Positions 22,251-31,555 of a stretch of DNA of 64,000 nucleotides are shown piece after piece. A program made the translations under genes and the position numbers. Each line of letters starts with the position of its first letter. The first letter of the stretch is position 1. Below the pieces are notes generated by a model. That model was not told the DNA's origin. It searched no databases and saw nothing but the letters and a program-made list of their open reading frames with translations. The stretch is from Cellulosimicrobium cellulans (lineage in GTDB: Bacteria > Actinomycetota > Actinomycetes > Actinomycetales > Cellulomonadaceae), in assembly GCF_006539945.1 (NCBI RefSeq), contig NZ_BJNZ01000002.1:62001-126000 (forward strand), written 5' to 3'.

Positions 22251-22256
22251 AGCCTA
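22251..22256 (-). promoter_or_regulatory. Candidate -10 element for pup-prcBA-pafA
   Basis: TAGGCT (minus strand), 12 nt past the dop stop, matches the TANNNT form of other -10 elements in this window. It would give pup a leader of about 130 nt containing the hairpin at 22210-22240. Confidence 0.3.
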
Positions 22257-22267
22257 GTCGCCGCGAC

Positions 22268-23923
22268 TCACGACGGGCCTGCCAGACCCGCCAGGAGCGC
22301 CGCCGCGTCCGGGCTCGCGTCGAGCAGCGCACCGATGTGCGCCCGCGTCCCCCGCAGCGGGTCCATCATCGGGACCCGCTGGAGCGACGGCGCGCCCGGC
22401 ACGTCGAAGATCACGGAGTCCCAGCTCGCGGCCGAGACCTGGTCGCCGTAGCGCGCCATGACCTCGCCGCGGAAGAACGCCCGCGTGTCCTCCGGGGCGT
22501 GGTGCACGGCCGCCCCGACCTCGCGCTCGGTGACGACCCGGTCGACCGCGCCCGCCGCGAGGAGCCGGTGGTAGATGCCGCGCTCCGGGCGCACGTCGGA
22601 CCACTGGAGGTCCATCGCCGCCAGCCGCGGGTGGCCCCACTCGAGACCGTCGCGCTCGCGCAGGCGGTCGAGGAGGCGCAGCTTCGCGACCCACTCGACG
22701 TCGCGCGCGCACGCGTCGCGATCCGTCCCGAGGCGGTCGAGCACGGAGGCCCACCGGTCGAGCACGTCGCGCGTGGGCGCGTCGACGCCGTCCGTGCCGG
22801 CGAGCCGCTCCGACGCCTCCGCTGCGACCGCGAGGTACTCGTGCTGGACCTCCAGCGCGGTCAGCTCGCGCCCGTCGGCGAGGGCGAGCCGACGCGTGAG
22901 GTCCAGGTCGCGGCTGACCCGCTGCACGTCCGCGACCGGGTCCGCCAGCCGCAGGCCCGCGAGCCGCGCCCGCACCTGCGGGCCCAGCTCCTCGAGGTGC
23001 TCGACGACGAACAGCACGAGCGACGTCGTGCCCGTCTTGAGGTACGTCGCGGTCTCGAGCATGTTCGCGTCGCCGATGATGAGGTGCAGCCGGCGCCAGC
23101 GCTGCCGGTCGGCGTGGGGCTCGTCGCGCGTGTTGACGATCGGGCGGCGCAGCGTGGTCTCCAGCCCGACCTCGGCCTCCACGTAGTCCGCGCGCTGCGA
23201 GATCTGGAAGCCGTGCTCCTCGCCCGTCGGGCCGAGGCCGACTCGCCCGGAGCCGGCGAACACCTGCCGGGTCACGAGGAACGGCGTGAGCATCTCGACG
23301 AGCACCCCGAAGGGGACCTCCCGGTCCACGAGGAAGTTCTCGTGCGTGCCGTAGCTCGCGCCCTTGCCGTCGACGTTGTTCTTGTAGAGCACGACGGACC
23401 CGCCCGGCACCTGGTCCAGCTCGCGCGACGCCGCGAGCATCACACGCTCGCCCGCCACGTCCCAGCACACGACGTCGTGCGGCACCGTGACCTCGGGCGA
23501 CGAGTACTCCGGGTGCGCGTGGTCGACGTACAGCCGGGCACCGTTCGTGAGGATCACGTTCGCCGCGCTCGGGTCGTCGTACTCCTCCGTCGTGGGGCGC
23601 GCGACCTCCTGGAGCGAGCCCTCGGGCGTCGCTCCCCCGGCAGGCTCCGCCACCGGCCCCGACGGCGCGGGCCGGGTCGGGTCGTCGGTGAGCAACGACG
23701 GGTGGGCCGACGCCCGCGGGACGTGGAAGCCTCGCGCGTCCTGGAGCGGGTCCTCGTCGTCGTAGTCCCAGCGCGCCCGGCCCCGGGCGCCGTCGCTGCG
23801 CGCGGCGAGCGCCCGGTAGGTGGTGACGACCTGGCTCGACATCAGCATCGGGTTCGCCATCGGCTTCCCCGGCTGCAGGACGCCGTACTCGGTCTCGATC
23901 CCCATGACCCGTCGAACGCTCAC
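22268..23923 (-). CDS. dop: Depupylase / Pup deamidase
   Basis: Dop removes Pup from substrates and, where Pup ends in Gln, deamidates it. The protein is 551 residues, about 100 longer than PafA here. It shares the fold ([55 protein letters not shown]) but has the Dop-specific insertion at about residues 40-115, which is long and Pro/Glu-rich. Because Pup here already ends in GGE, depupylation and Pup recycling should be its main role. GTG at 23923 is chosen: TAGGGT lies 6 nt upstream, so the mRNA is probably leaderless. Confidence 0.96.
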   Translation of the reverse strand: MSVRRVMGIETEYGVLQPGKPMANPMLMSSQVVTTYRALAARSDGARGRARWDYDDEDPLQDARGFHVPRASAHPSLLTDDPTRPAPSGPVAEPAGGATPEGSLQEVARPTTEEYDDPSAANVILTNGARLYVDHAHPEYSSPEVTVPHDVVCWDVAGERVMLAASRELDQVPGGSVVLYKNNVDGKGASYGTHENFLVDREVPFGVLVEMLTPFLVTRQVFAGSGRVGLGPTGEEHGFQISQRADYVEAEVGLETTLRRPIVNTRDEPHADRQRWRRLHLIIGDANMLETATYLKTGTTSLVLFVVEHLEELGPQVRARLAGLRLADPVADVQRVSRDLDLTRRLALADGRELTALEVQHEYLAVAAEASERLAGTDGVDAPTRDVLDRWASVLDRLGTDRDACARDVEWVAKLRLLDRLRERDGLEWGHPRLAAMDLQWSDVRPERGIYHRLLAAGAVDRVVTEREVGAAVHHAPEDTRAFFRGEVMARYGDQVSAASWDSVIFDVPGAPSLQRVPMMDPLRGTRAHIGALLDASPDAAALLAGLAGPS

Positions 23924-23929
23924 GCGCTC

Positions 23930-23935
23930 ACCCTA
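23930..23935 (-). promoter_or_regulatory. -10 element of a probable leaderless dop transcript
   Basis: TAGGGT (minus strand) lies 6 nt before the dop GTG, placing the transcription start at or next to the start codon. Confidence 0.45.
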
Positions 23936-24076
23936 TGTCGGTCCGCCGACGCCGCGCGGTCCGTGTCCACCGACGACGACACGCCCTCCCGCGGAGCGGC
24001 GAGACCCCGCCGGTGCGGCGCCCCGCGCGTGCGGGTCGCCGTCCGGACGGGGTCTCGAGGCGTCGGTCGGGTGGTC

Positions 24077-25735
24077 CTACAGGTACTGACCGGTGTTCGT
24101 GACGGTGTCGATGGTGCGCGGGGAGCCGCCCTCGCCCTTCTTCTGGACGATCGTGCGGATGAAGACGATGCGCTCGCCCTTCTTGCCGCTGATGCGCGCC
24201 CAGTCGTCCGGGTTGGTGGTGTTGGGCAGGTCCTCGTTCTCCTTGAACTCGTCGACGCACGCCGAGAGCAGGTGGTCGACGCGGATACCGCGCTGACCGG
24301 TGGCGAGGAAGTCCTTGATCGCGGACTTCTTGGCCCGGTCGACGACGTTCTGGATCATCGCGCCCGAGTTGAAGTCCTTGAAGTACAGGACCTCCTTGTC
24401 GCCGCTCGCGTAGGTGACCTCGAGGAACTGGTTCTCGTCCTCCTCGGAGTACATCCGCTCGACCACGGACCGGATCATCGCGTCGAGGGCCTCGCGCTGG
24501 TTGCCGCCGTGCTCGGCGAGGTCGGCGGCGTGGATGGGCAGGTCCTCGGTGAGGTACTTCGCGAAGATCTCCTTGGCGCCCTCGGCGTCGGGCCGCTCGA
24601 TCTTGATCTTCACGTCGAGGCGGCCGGGCCGCAGGATCGCGGGGTCGATCATGTCCTCACGGTTGGACGCGCCGATGACGATGACGTTGTCGAGCCGCTC
24701 CACGCCGTCGATCTCGGCGAGGAGCTGGGGCACGATCGTCGTCTCGACGTCGGACGACAGGCCGGTGCCGCGCGTGCGGAACAGCGACTCCATCTCGTCG
24801 AAGAACACGACGACCGGGGTGCCCTGGGACGCCTTCTCCCGCGCGCGGGCGAAGATCAGGCGGATGTGCCGCTCGGTCTCGCCCACGTACTTGTTGAGCA
24901 GCTCGGGGCCCTTGACGTTGAGGAAGTAGCTGCGCGCCGCGCCCGACCCGTCCTCAATCTGCTCGCCGCGCGCCCGCGCGACGGTGTGCGCGAGCGAGTT
25001 CGCGACGGCCTTGGCGATGAGCGTCTTGCCGCACCCGGGCGGGCCGTACAGGAGGACGCCCTTGGGCGGGTGCAGCCCGTGCTCGCGGAAGAGGTCGGGG
25101 TGCGTGAACGGCAGCTCGACCGCGTCGCGGATCTGCTCGATCTGCGGACCGAGGCCACCGATGTCCTCGTACTCGATGTCCGGGACCTCCTCGAGGACGA
25201 GCTCCTCGACCTCGGACTTGGGGATCACCTCGAACACGAACCCGCTGCGCGTGTCGATCGTCAGCGAGTCCCCGACGCGCAGCGACGTGTGCGCGACGGA
25301 GCCCGCGAGGCGCACGACGCGCTCCTCGTCGGCGCGGCCCACGACGAGCACGCGGTCGGCGTCGAGGATCTCCTTGGCCGTGACGATCTCGCCCGTGCGC
25401 TCGTACCCGCCGGCCGCGACGACGGTCATCGCCTCGTTGAGCTTGACCTCCTGGCCGGGGCGCAGCCGCTCCACGTCCAGGCTCGGGCTGGCTCCGACGT
25501 GCATCTTGCGCCCGGCGGCGGACACGTCGACCGACCCGTCCGGGTGCGCGGCGAGGAACACCGCGTACGTGCCGGGAGGCTTGGCGAGGTCGTCGATCTG
25601 CCGCTTGAGGTCGAGGATCTGGTCCCGCGCAGCTCTCAGCGCCTCGGCGAGCCTCTCGTTCTTCGCGGACAGCAGCGCGAGCTCTCGCGCGCTGCTCTGC
25701 GGGGCCTCGTCGCTACGACCGAATGTCTCGCTCAT
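24077..25735 (-). CDS. arc: Proteasome-associated AAA+ ATPase (Mpa/ARC)
   Basis: This hexameric unfoldase recognises Pup and threads pupylated proteins into the 20S core. The protein is 552 residues: an N-terminal coiled coil (about 12-50) that captures Pup, two OB-fold domains (about 55-190) and the AAA+ module with Walker A GPPGCGKT, Walker [11 protein letters not shown] and arginine-finger region RPGRLD. The C-terminus GQYL is the docking tail that opens the alpha ring, as in mycobacterial Mpa. ATG at 25735 follows AGGGGAA. Called arc in most actinobacteria and mpa in mycobacteria. Confidence 0.97.
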   Translation of the reverse strand: MSETFGRSDEAPQSSARELALLSAKNERLAEALRAARDQILDLKRQIDDLAKPPGTYAVFLAAHPDGSVDVSAAGRKMHVGASPSLDVERLRPGQEVKLNEAMTVVAAGGYERTGEIVTAKEILDADRVLVVGRADEERVVRLAGSVAHTSLRVGDSLTIDTRSGFVFEVIPKSEVEELVLEEVPDIEYEDIGGLGPQIEQIRDAVELPFTHPDLFREHGLHPPKGVLLYGPPGCGKTLIAKAVANSLAHTVARARGEQIEDGSGAARSYFLNVKGPELLNKYVGETERHIRLIFARAREKASQGTPVVVFFDEMESLFRTRGTGLSSDVETTIVPQLLAEIDGVERLDNVIVIGASNREDMIDPAILRPGRLDVKIKIERPDAEGAKEIFAKYLTEDLPIHAADLAEHGGNQREALDAMIRSVVERMYSEEDENQFLEVTYASGDKEVLYFKDFNSGAMIQNVVDRAKKSAIKDFLATGQRGIRVDHLLSACVDEFKENEDLPNTTNPDDWARISGKKGERIVFIRTIVQKKGEGGSPRTIDTVTNTGQYL

Positions 25736-25840
25736 CGGGTGTTCCCCTCTCGCCGGCGGCTCGCCCGACCGCGTGCTGGACGGCGGACGGAGGACCCGTG
25801 AGGGCACCCGTGCCGACCACCGTCCGGCGGTCGGGTGTAG

Positions 25841-25846
25841 ACCTTA
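25841..25846 (-). promoter_or_regulatory. Candidate -10 element upstream of arc
   Basis: TAAGGT (minus strand), about 105 nt before the arc ATG in a 183-bp spacer, matches the hexamer used by mshC. No convincing -35 was seen. Confidence 0.3.
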
Positions 25847-25918
25847 GGCACAATCCTCGCCCGAGCACACGGACGACACCCAGCGTGAGACGACCGGGTC
25901 CCGATCGTTACCGGACCG

Positions 25919-27037
25919 TCATGCCTCCGACACGTCGGACGAGTGCTCGTCCTGGGAGGAGCCAGGGGCGGCGGCCTGCTCCGGGCCCTGGCCCACGTCG
26001 CGTCGCACGCGGCGGATCTTCTTCTCCGAGACCGGACGCTCGCCGAGCTCCTCGGGCGACCACTGCTCGGCGTCGGTCGGGTACGCGCCCTTGGCGGGGC
26101 GGCGCTTGCGCTCGGGCGGCGCGACGCCGTCGGCCAGACGGCGCGCGGTGAGCAGGAAGCCCGTGTGGCCGATCATGCGGTGCTGCGGGCGCACGGCCAG
26201 GCCCTCGAGGTGCCAGCCCCGCACCATGGACTCCCACGCGACCGGCTCGGCGTAGCGCCCGTCGGCGCGCAGGTCCTCCGCGAGGCGCGAGAGCTGCGTC
26301 GTCGTGGCGACGTAGCAGACGAGCACGCCGCCGGGGACGAGCGCGCGGGCCACGACGTCGAGGTTCTCCCACGGCGCGAGCATGTCGAGGACGACGCGGT
26401 CGACCGTGCCGTCCCCGACGACGGTGGGCAGCACGTCGGCGAGGTCGCCGACGGACAGCGTCCAGGCGGGGTGCGCGCCCCCGAAGAAGGTCTCGACGTT
26501 GCCGCGCGCGATGGCCGCGAAGTCGTCACGGCGCTCGATCGAGTGCAGCTCGCCCGCGTCGCCGACAGCACGCAGGAGCGACATCGTCAGGGCGCCCGAG
26601 CCGACGCCTGCCTCGACGACGCGCGCGCCGGGGAAGATGTCCGCCATCGCGACGATCTGCCCTGCGTCCTTGGGGTAGACGACCGCCGCACCGCGCGGCA
26701 TCGACAGCACGTAGTCCGCGAGCAGCGGGCGCAGCGCGAGGTACTCGATCTCGGCCGTGTTGCGGATCACGCTCCCCTCGGGCTGCCCGATGAGGTCGTC
26801 GTGGCGCAGGTAGCCCTTGTGCGTGTGGAACGTCGCGCCCGGCGCGAGCGTGATGGTGTGCAGGCGTCCCCGGGGGTCCGTGAGCTGCACCTTGTCGCCC
26901 ACTCGCAGCGGGCCGCGGCGCTCGTCCGCGCCCGTCGCTCCCGGTCGGTCCGTGGTGGTGCCCGCAGGCGCGGGAGCGCCGTCCGGTCCGGAGGGCGTCG
27001 TCTGGGGGCCGGGCGTGGCGGCGGGCTCGGAGGTCAC
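25919..27037 (-). CDS. trmI: tRNA (adenine-58-N1)-methyltransferase
   Basis: TrmI methylates N1 of A58 in the T-loop of tRNAs using S-adenosylmethionine. The protein is 372 residues. After a 40-residue Pro/Thr/Gly-rich lead it shows the beta-barrel domain (GDKVQLTDPRGRLHTITL), PKDAGQIV, the SAM motif VVEAGVGSGALT, and DMLAPWENL in the catalytic region. It resembles mycobacterial Rv2118c, which also lies beside the proteasome genes. A GTG start is preceded by TAGGAT 8 nt upstream, so a leaderless mRNA is likely. The C-terminal 60 residues are charged and variable. Confidence 0.94.
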   Translation of the reverse strand: MTSEPAATPGPQTTPSGPDGAPAPAGTTTDRPGATGADERRGPLRVGDKVQLTDPRGRLHTITLAPGATFHTHKGYLRHDDLIGQPEGSVIRNTAEIEYLALRPLLADYVLSMPRGAAVVYPKDAGQIVAMADIFPGARVVEAGVGSGALTMSLLRAVGDAGELHSIERRDDFAAIARGNVETFFGGAHPAWTLSVGDLADVLPTVVGDGTVDRVVLDMLAPWENLDVVARALVPGGVLVCYVATTTQLSRLAEDLRADGRYAEPVAWESMVRGWHLEGLAVRPQHRMIGHTGFLLTARRLADGVAPPERKRRPAKGAYPTDAEQWSPEELGERPVSEKKIRRVRRDVGQGPEQAAAPGSSQDEHSSDVSEA

Positions 27038-27045
27038 GGGCGACC

Positions 27046-27051
27046 ATCCTA
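27046..27051 (-). promoter_or_regulatory. -10 element of a probable leaderless trmI transcript
   Basis: TAGGAT (minus strand), 8 nt before the GTG start. Confidence 0.4.
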
Positions 27052-27119
27052 CGGGCCGGTTCGCGGCGCACCGCGGCGAGCCACCGGACCCGTTCCTCCG
27101 CCCGCGCCGTCGCGCCGGG

Positions 27120-28298
27120 TCAGCGACCGCGCTGCGCGTCCCGCAGCGCGGCCACGACGCGGGCGACCTCGAGCGCCCCGACGACCCGGCCGCCGTCGGT
27201 CACGACGACGACGGCGCCGTCCCGCCCGACCCGCGCCAGCACGGCGAGCATGTCCTGGCCCTGGAGGTGGGCGTCGATCGTCGTGCCCGCGGGCAGCGGG
27301 ACGGCGACGGCGCCCACGGGCGTCGTCTCGGCGGCGTCGGGCGGCACAGCCGACGCGGCGGCGGGGTCCGCGTACCCGACGGGGCGTCCCGTCCCGTCGA
27401 CGAGGACGGCGAGGACGTGCGGGCCTCCCGCGAGAGCCACCGCACGGCCCACGGCCCCGACCGTCGCCGCGGACGGCACGGCGACGGCGGGCCGCGCGAG
27501 ACCGCGCACGGAGAGCCCGGAGACGGCCTCGCGCGAACGCCCCACCGTGATCGCCTGCCCGGCGCCGCTCCAGAGGAAGGCGCCGATGAGCGCGGCCCAC
27601 GCGACGGTCCACAGGTCGGGCTGGCGCCCGACGGTCAGCGGCCACACCAGGGCCCACGCGACGACGCCGACGGCGACCGCACGCCCGACCCAGCCCGCCG
27701 CGACCGTGCCCTTGGTGCGCGAGCCCGTCGCGGCCCACACGGCCGACTCGAGGATCTGGCCGCCGTCGAGCGGCAGCCCGGGCAGCAGGTTGAAGAACCC
27801 GACGAAGGCGTTGGAGAACGCCCCGGCGTACAGGAGCAGCGCGGGCACGGAGAACGTCGGCTGTGCCTGGAAGGTCACCCAGAACACGACCGCGAGCGCC
27901 AGGTTGGTCAGCGGGCCGACCACGGAGATGAGGAAGCCGTCGAGCGGGCGCGCGGACGTCCCCGAGTAGGCGGTGTGCCCGCCCCACAGCGTGACGGCGA
28001 GCTCGGTGACATGCTGCCCGCGCGCCCGCGCGACGAGCGCGTGCGCCACCTCGTGCAGGAACACGGAGGCGAACAGCAGGAGCACGAACGCGAACGAGAC
28101 GAGGTACACCTCGTTGCCCAGGTGCGGCGCGAGCCGCCGCACCGTGGGGACGAACAGCACCGTGAGGATCGCCGCGGCCAGGAACCACGACGGCGTGAGG
28201 ATGACCGGCGCGCCGACGATGCGGCCGATGACCCAGCCCTTCGTGCGCGGGCCGGCCGGGGCGGGCGTTCGGGGGGTTCGGGGCTCAGGTCCGTCCAC
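27120..28298 (-). CDS. Site-2-type zinc metalloprotease (M50)
   Basis: This 392-residue intramembrane protease has the zinc motif HEVAHALV in a transmembrane segment (about residues 82-89) and the third ligand in NLLPGLPLDGG, as in the S2P family. Six or so hydrophobic segments span residues 30-250, followed by a C-terminal region resembling paired CBS domains (about 260-385). Close relatives occur beside the actinobacterial proteasome locus, but the substrate is unknown. The start is GTG with TAGGCT 6 nt upstream, pointing to a leaderless transcript. Confidence 0.92.
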   Translation of the reverse strand: MDGPEPRTPRTPAPAGPRTKGWVIGRIVGAPVILTPSWFLAAAILTVLFVPTVRRLAPHLGNEVYLVSFAFVLLLFASVFLHEVAHALVARARGQHVTELAVTLWGGHTAYSGTSARPLDGFLISVVGPLTNLALAVVFWVTFQAQPTFSVPALLLYAGAFSNAFVGFFNLLPGLPLDGGQILESAVWAATGSRTKGTVAAGWVGRAVAVGVVAWALVWPLTVGRQPDLWTVAWAALIGAFLWSGAGQAITVGRSREAVSGLSVRGLARPAVAVPSAATVGAVGRAVALAGGPHVLAVLVDGTGRPVGYADPAAASAVPPDAAETTPVGAVAVPLPAGTTIDAHLQGQDMLAVLARVGRDGAVVVVTDGGRVVGALEVARVVAALRDAQRGR

Positions 28299-28304
28299 CC
28301 CGGA

Positions 28305-28310
28305 AGCCTA
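28305..28310 (-). promoter_or_regulatory. -10 element of a probable leaderless M50 protease transcript
   Basis: TAGGCT (minus strand), 6 nt before the GTG start. The same hexamer and spacing precede the PAC2 gene on the other strand. Confidence 0.45.
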
Positions 28311-28400
28311 TGCGGTCCCGGGCTCCCCCCGGCGACGGCGCACGAGCGGGCCGACGGTCAACCGGTCCCTCGGAGGACGACGGCGGAACCGGACGAGCAC

Positions 28401-29114
28401 CTAGGCCGCGTCGTCGGCCATGAGGTCGACGACCTCGCCGGAGACGAGCCGGGCGAGCAGGTCGAGGTCGACGAGCTCGAGCGACGGCGTCCGGCTCAGC
28501 CCGGGGGCGGGGAGCACGGGGACGACCGCCTCGACGCCCAACGTCGCGGCGCCCGCGGCGCGGGCGGACGCGATGCCTGCGGGCGAGTCCTCGATCGCGA
28601 CGCAGCGCGTGACGTCGACACCCAGCCGCTCGGCCGCGAGCAGGTAGGGCTCGGGGTCGGGCTTGCCGCGCTCGACCTCGTCCCCGCACACGAGCACCTG
28701 GAACGCGTCGTCCGGCGCGAGCTCGGCGACCGGCGCGGCGAGCTCGCGGTACGACATCGTGACGAGCGCGCACGGCACGCCCGCCTCGCGCAGCGCCGTG
28801 AGCAGCTCGCGCGCGCCGGGCTGCCACGGGACCTCGGCCCGCACCTGCTCGATGACGCGCCCCATGAGGAACGCGACGATGTCGTCGATCGGCAGATCGA
28901 CGCCCCCGCGGTCCCGGATGATCCGCGCGGACTCGCGCAGCGGGTTGCCGACGAGGGACATGGCGTCCTCGTGCGTCCACGTGCCCCCGTGCGCGTCGAC
29001 GAGCTCGTGCTCCGCCGCGATCCAGTAGGGCTCGGTGTCGACGAGCGTCCCGTCCATGTCCCACAGGACGGCCTGCGGGAGGGCGGGATCGGTGGCGGGG
29101 CGCGGGGACGTCAC
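28401..29114 (-). CDS. HAD-superfamily phosphatase (beta-phosphoglucomutase-like)
   Basis: This 237-residue HAD hydrolase has motif I DMDGTLVDTE with nucleophile and acid Asp, motif II VTMS, motif III with Lys in GKPDPEPY, and motif IV CVAIEDSPAGI. The helical cap between motifs I and II places it in subfamily IA, close to beta-phosphoglucomutase and other sugar-phosphate phosphatases; the substrate cannot be told. GTG at 29114 is chosen because homology starts soon after; an upstream in-frame ATG at 29168 is possible. Confidence 0.9.
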   Translation of the reverse strand: MTSPRPATDPALPQAVLWDMDGTLVDTEPYWIAAEHELVDAHGGTWTHEDAMSLVGNPLRESARIIRDRGGVDLPIDDIVAFLMGRVIEQVRAEVPWQPGARELLTALREAGVPCALVTMSYRELAAPVAELAPDDAFQVLVCGDEVERGKPDPEPYLLAAERLGVDVTRCVAIEDSPAGIASARAAGAATLGVEAVVPVLPAPGLSRTPSLELVDLDLLARLVSGEVVDLMADDAA

Positions 29115-29238
29115 GGCATGGCTCCAAGGACGAGGGGTGGGGTCCGGGCGGAGCACGACACGGTGCACCCGGCCACTCCACCCTACGTGGGGCTACGCCA
29201 CGCGCGAACCCGCTCCGCCGCGGTCGGGCCCGGCCGCA

Positions 29239-29244
29239 TAGGCT
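29239..29244 (+). promoter_or_regulatory. -10 element of a probable leaderless PAC2 transcript
   Basis: TAGGCT ends 6 nt before the ATG at 29251. Confidence 0.45.
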
Positions 29245-29250
29245 GGGGCG

Positions 29251-30117
29251 ATGACCGAGAACGCGACCGAGGGCACCCGGCAGACCGTGATGATCGCGGC
29301 GTTCGAGGGCTGGAACGACGCGGGGAGCGCCGCCACGGCCGCCCTCCAGCACCTGCACGAGGTGTGGGGCGCGGAGGACGTGGACGAGCTCGATCCCGAG
29401 GAGTACCACGACTTCCAGGTGAACCGCCCCGTCGTCACGACCGACGACGACGGGCTCCGCGAGATCACGTGGCCGACGACGACGATCGCGTCCGCGGTCC
29501 TGTCGCCGGGCGGGCGCCGGGTCGTGCTCGTGCACGGCATCGAGCCGTCGATGCGGTGGCGCCGGTACTGCCGCGAGCTGCTCGACATCGCGGAGGAGCA
29601 CGACGTGCGCACGGTCGTCACGCTCGGCGCGCTGCTCGCGGACGTGCCGCACACGCGGCCCATCCCGATGACGGCGACGTCGGAGAGCGTCGGGCTCCAG
29701 GCCGTGCTCGACGTCGAGCCGAGCACGTACGAGGGGCCGACGGGCATCGTCGGCGTGCTCCAGCACGCCGCCGCCGAGCGCGGGCTCCAGTCGGTGTCGC
29801 TGTGGGCGGCGGTGCCGCACTACGTGGCGCACCCGCCGTCCCCGAAGGCGACGCTCGCGATCCTGGCGCGCATCGAGGAGCTCCTCTCGGAGCCGATCCC
29901 GCTCGGGGACCTGCCCGAGGACGCCGAGGCGTGGCAGCACGGTGTCGACGAGCTCGCCGCGGAGGACGCCGAGATCGCAGAGTACGTCCAGCAGCTCGAG
30001 GAGGCGAAGGACACCGCGGAGCTGCCCGAGGCGAGCGGCGAGGCGATCGCGCGCGAGTTCGAGCGCTACCTGCGCCGTCGCGACCGCGGCAACCCGGGCA
30101 AGGGGCCGACGGTCTGA
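29251..30117 (+). CDS. PAC2 (proteasome assembly chaperone-like) family protein
   Basis: The 288-residue protein belongs to the PAC2 family: an N-terminal FEGWNDAGSAATAAL stretch, then VLVHGIEPSMRWRRYC and VTLGALLADVPHTRP, and a helical C-terminus. In eukaryotes the fold is a proteasome assembly chaperone; in actinobacteria its role is not established. Its position 1-5 kb from trmI and the proteasome locus is suggestive only. It converges with mshC, and both stops lie in an inverted repeat. Confidence 0.88.
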   Translation: MTENATEGTRQTVMIAAFEGWNDAGSAATAALQHLHEVWGAEDVDELDPEEYHDFQVNRPVVTTDDDGLREITWPTTTIASAVLSPGGRRVVLVHGIEPSMRWRRYCRELLDIAEEHDVRTVVTLGALLADVPHTRPIPMTATSESVGLQAVLDVEPSTYEGPTGIVGVLQHAAAERGLQSVSLWAAVPHYVAHPPSPKATLAILARIEELLSEPIPLGDLPEDAEAWQHGVDELAAEDAEIAEYVQQLEEAKDTAELPEASGEAIAREFERYLRRRDRGNPGKGPTV

Positions 30118-30156
30118 CGCACCCGCGTCGCCGCGGGCGTGCGGCGGCGCGTCAGA
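30113..30156. terminator. Bidirectional hairpin between the PAC2 gene and mshC
   Basis: TCTGACGC (30113-30120) pairs with GCGTCAGA (30149-30156), and a further GC-rich inverted repeat (CCCGCG/CGCGGG) lies inside. The outer stem contains both TGA stop codons of the convergent genes, so it could end transcription from both sides. Confidence 0.55.
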
Positions 30157-31426
30157 GTCGCACGCCGAGCAGCGCGTTGACCGCGCGCGCGACGACGCCC
30201 GGTGCGCCCTCGACGTCGCCGGACGTGTCGCGCCCGGGACGCAGCGACTCCGCGGCCCAGGCGTCGACGGCCGCGAGCGCCGCGGGCGCGTCGAGGTCGT
30301 CGGCGAGGGCGGCGCGCACGGCGGCGAGCGTCGCGGTGGCGTCGGGACCGCCGTTGCCGGAGACGGCGTCGCGCCAGGTCTCCAGGCGGCGCGCGCCGGC
30401 GGGCAGGTCGTCGTCGGTCCACTCCCACTCGCCGCGGTAGTGGTGCGCGAGGAGCGCGAGGCGGATCGCCATGGGGTCGACGCCCGTGGCCCGCAGCTTC
30501 GAGACGAGCACGAGGTTGCCGCGCGACTTGCTCATCTTCTCACCGTCGTACGCGACGAGGCCGGCGTGGACGTGGGCGCGGGGCGCGCCGCCGCCCGAGA
30601 GCATGCGGTCGTGCGAGGACGACATCTCGTGGTGCGGGAAGAGCAGGTCCGCTCCCCCGCCCTGCACGTCGAACGGCAGGCCGAGCCCGTCGCGCGAGAT
30701 CACGGCGCACTCGACGTGCCAGCCGGGCCGCCCGGTGCCGAGCGTGCCGCCGTCCCACGCGGGCTCGCCCGGGCGCTCACGGCGCCACAGGAGCGGGTCC
30801 AGCGCGTCCTTCTTGCCCTCGCGGTCGGGGTCGCCCCCGCGCTCGGCGAAGAGGTGCTGCATGACGTCGCGCGCGAGGCGCGAGACCGAGCCGAACGCGG
30901 GGTCGGCCGAGAGGTCGGCGTAGACGTCGCCGAGCCCCGGGTCGGTGCCACCCGCGCCGGGCTCGACCGGCACGCGGTAGGCGAGCCCGGCGTCGAGGAG
31001 CTGGGTGACCGCCTCCACGACGGCGGGGATCGTCTCGACCGCGCCCTCGTAGACGTCGGGCGGGACGACGCCGAGCGCTGTCATGTCCTCAGCGAAGAGC
31101 GCCGTCTGGTCGACCGCGAGCGCGCGCCAGTCGACGCCGGTCGCGGCGGCACGCTCGAGCAGCGGGTCGTCCACGTCGGTGACGTTCGACGCGTACCGCA
31201 CGCGCTGGCCGGCGTCCGTCCACGCGCGCACGAGCAGGTCGAACGCGACGTAGGTGGCCGCGTGGCCGATGTGGGTCGCGTCGTACGGCGTGATGCCGCA
31301 CACGTAGAGGGTGGCGTCCTCGCCCGAGGCCGCGACGACGAGCTCGCGGGTCGTCGAGTCGTGCACCCGGACCGGGAGGCCTCGTCCGGGGAGCTCGGGG
31401 ATCTGCGGGGCGGGCCAGCTGTGCAC
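30152..31426 (-). CDS. mshC: L-cysteine:1D-myo-inositol 2-amino-2-deoxy-alpha-D-glucopyranoside ligase
   Basis: MshC joins cysteine to GlcN-inositol in mycothiol synthesis, the actinobacterial substitute for glutathione. The 424-residue protein is related to cysteinyl-tRNA synthetase: [16 protein letters not shown] holds a zinc-ligand Cys and the HIGH motif, and KMSKSRGN is the second adenylation motif. It is shorter than CysS, with no anticodon-binding domain. Its start [10 protein letters not shown] is typical. The start is GTG with TAAGGT 6 nt upstream, so probably leaderless. Confidence 0.95.
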   Translation of the reverse strand: MHSWPAPQIPELPGRGLPVRVHDSTTRELVVAASGEDATLYVCGITPYDATHIGHAATYVAFDLLVRAWTDAGQRVRYASNVTDVDDPLLERAAATGVDWRALAVDQTALFAEDMTALGVVPPDVYEGAVETIPAVVEAVTQLLDAGLAYRVPVEPGAGGTDPGLGDVYADLSADPAFGSVSRLARDVMQHLFAERGGDPDREGKKDALDPLLWRRERPGEPAWDGGTLGTGRPGWHVECAVISRDGLGLPFDVQGGGADLLFPHHEMSSSHDRMLSGGGAPRAHVHAGLVAYDGEKMSKSRGNLVLVSKLRATGVDPMAIRLALLAHHYRGEWEWTDDDLPAGARRLETWRDAVSGNGGPDATATLAAVRAALADDLDAPAALAAVDAWAAESLRPGRDTSGDVEGAPGVVARAVNALLGVRL

Positions 31427-31432
31427 GCGTCA

Positions 31433-31438
31433 ACCTTA
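31433..31438 (-). promoter_or_regulatory. -10 element of a probable leaderless mshC transcript
   Basis: TAAGGT (minus strand), 6 nt before the GTG start. Confidence 0.45.
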
Positions 31439-31543
31439 GCCGTCGGGACGTCGGCACCGGACCGTCGTCCGGAGGGCGGGCACCGTGCACACGCGGCCCC
31501 GGCGGCGTTCCTGCGCGCCCGGGCAGGTCCGTGCCGGGCGCGG

Positions 31544-31549
31544 GACAAT
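31544..31549 (+). promoter_or_regulatory. -10-like element before the CorA gene
   Basis: GACAAT ends 6 nt before the GTG start, the spacing seen at other leaderless genes here. The first base deviates from TANNNT. Confidence 0.3.
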
Positions 31550-31555
31550 GCGGAC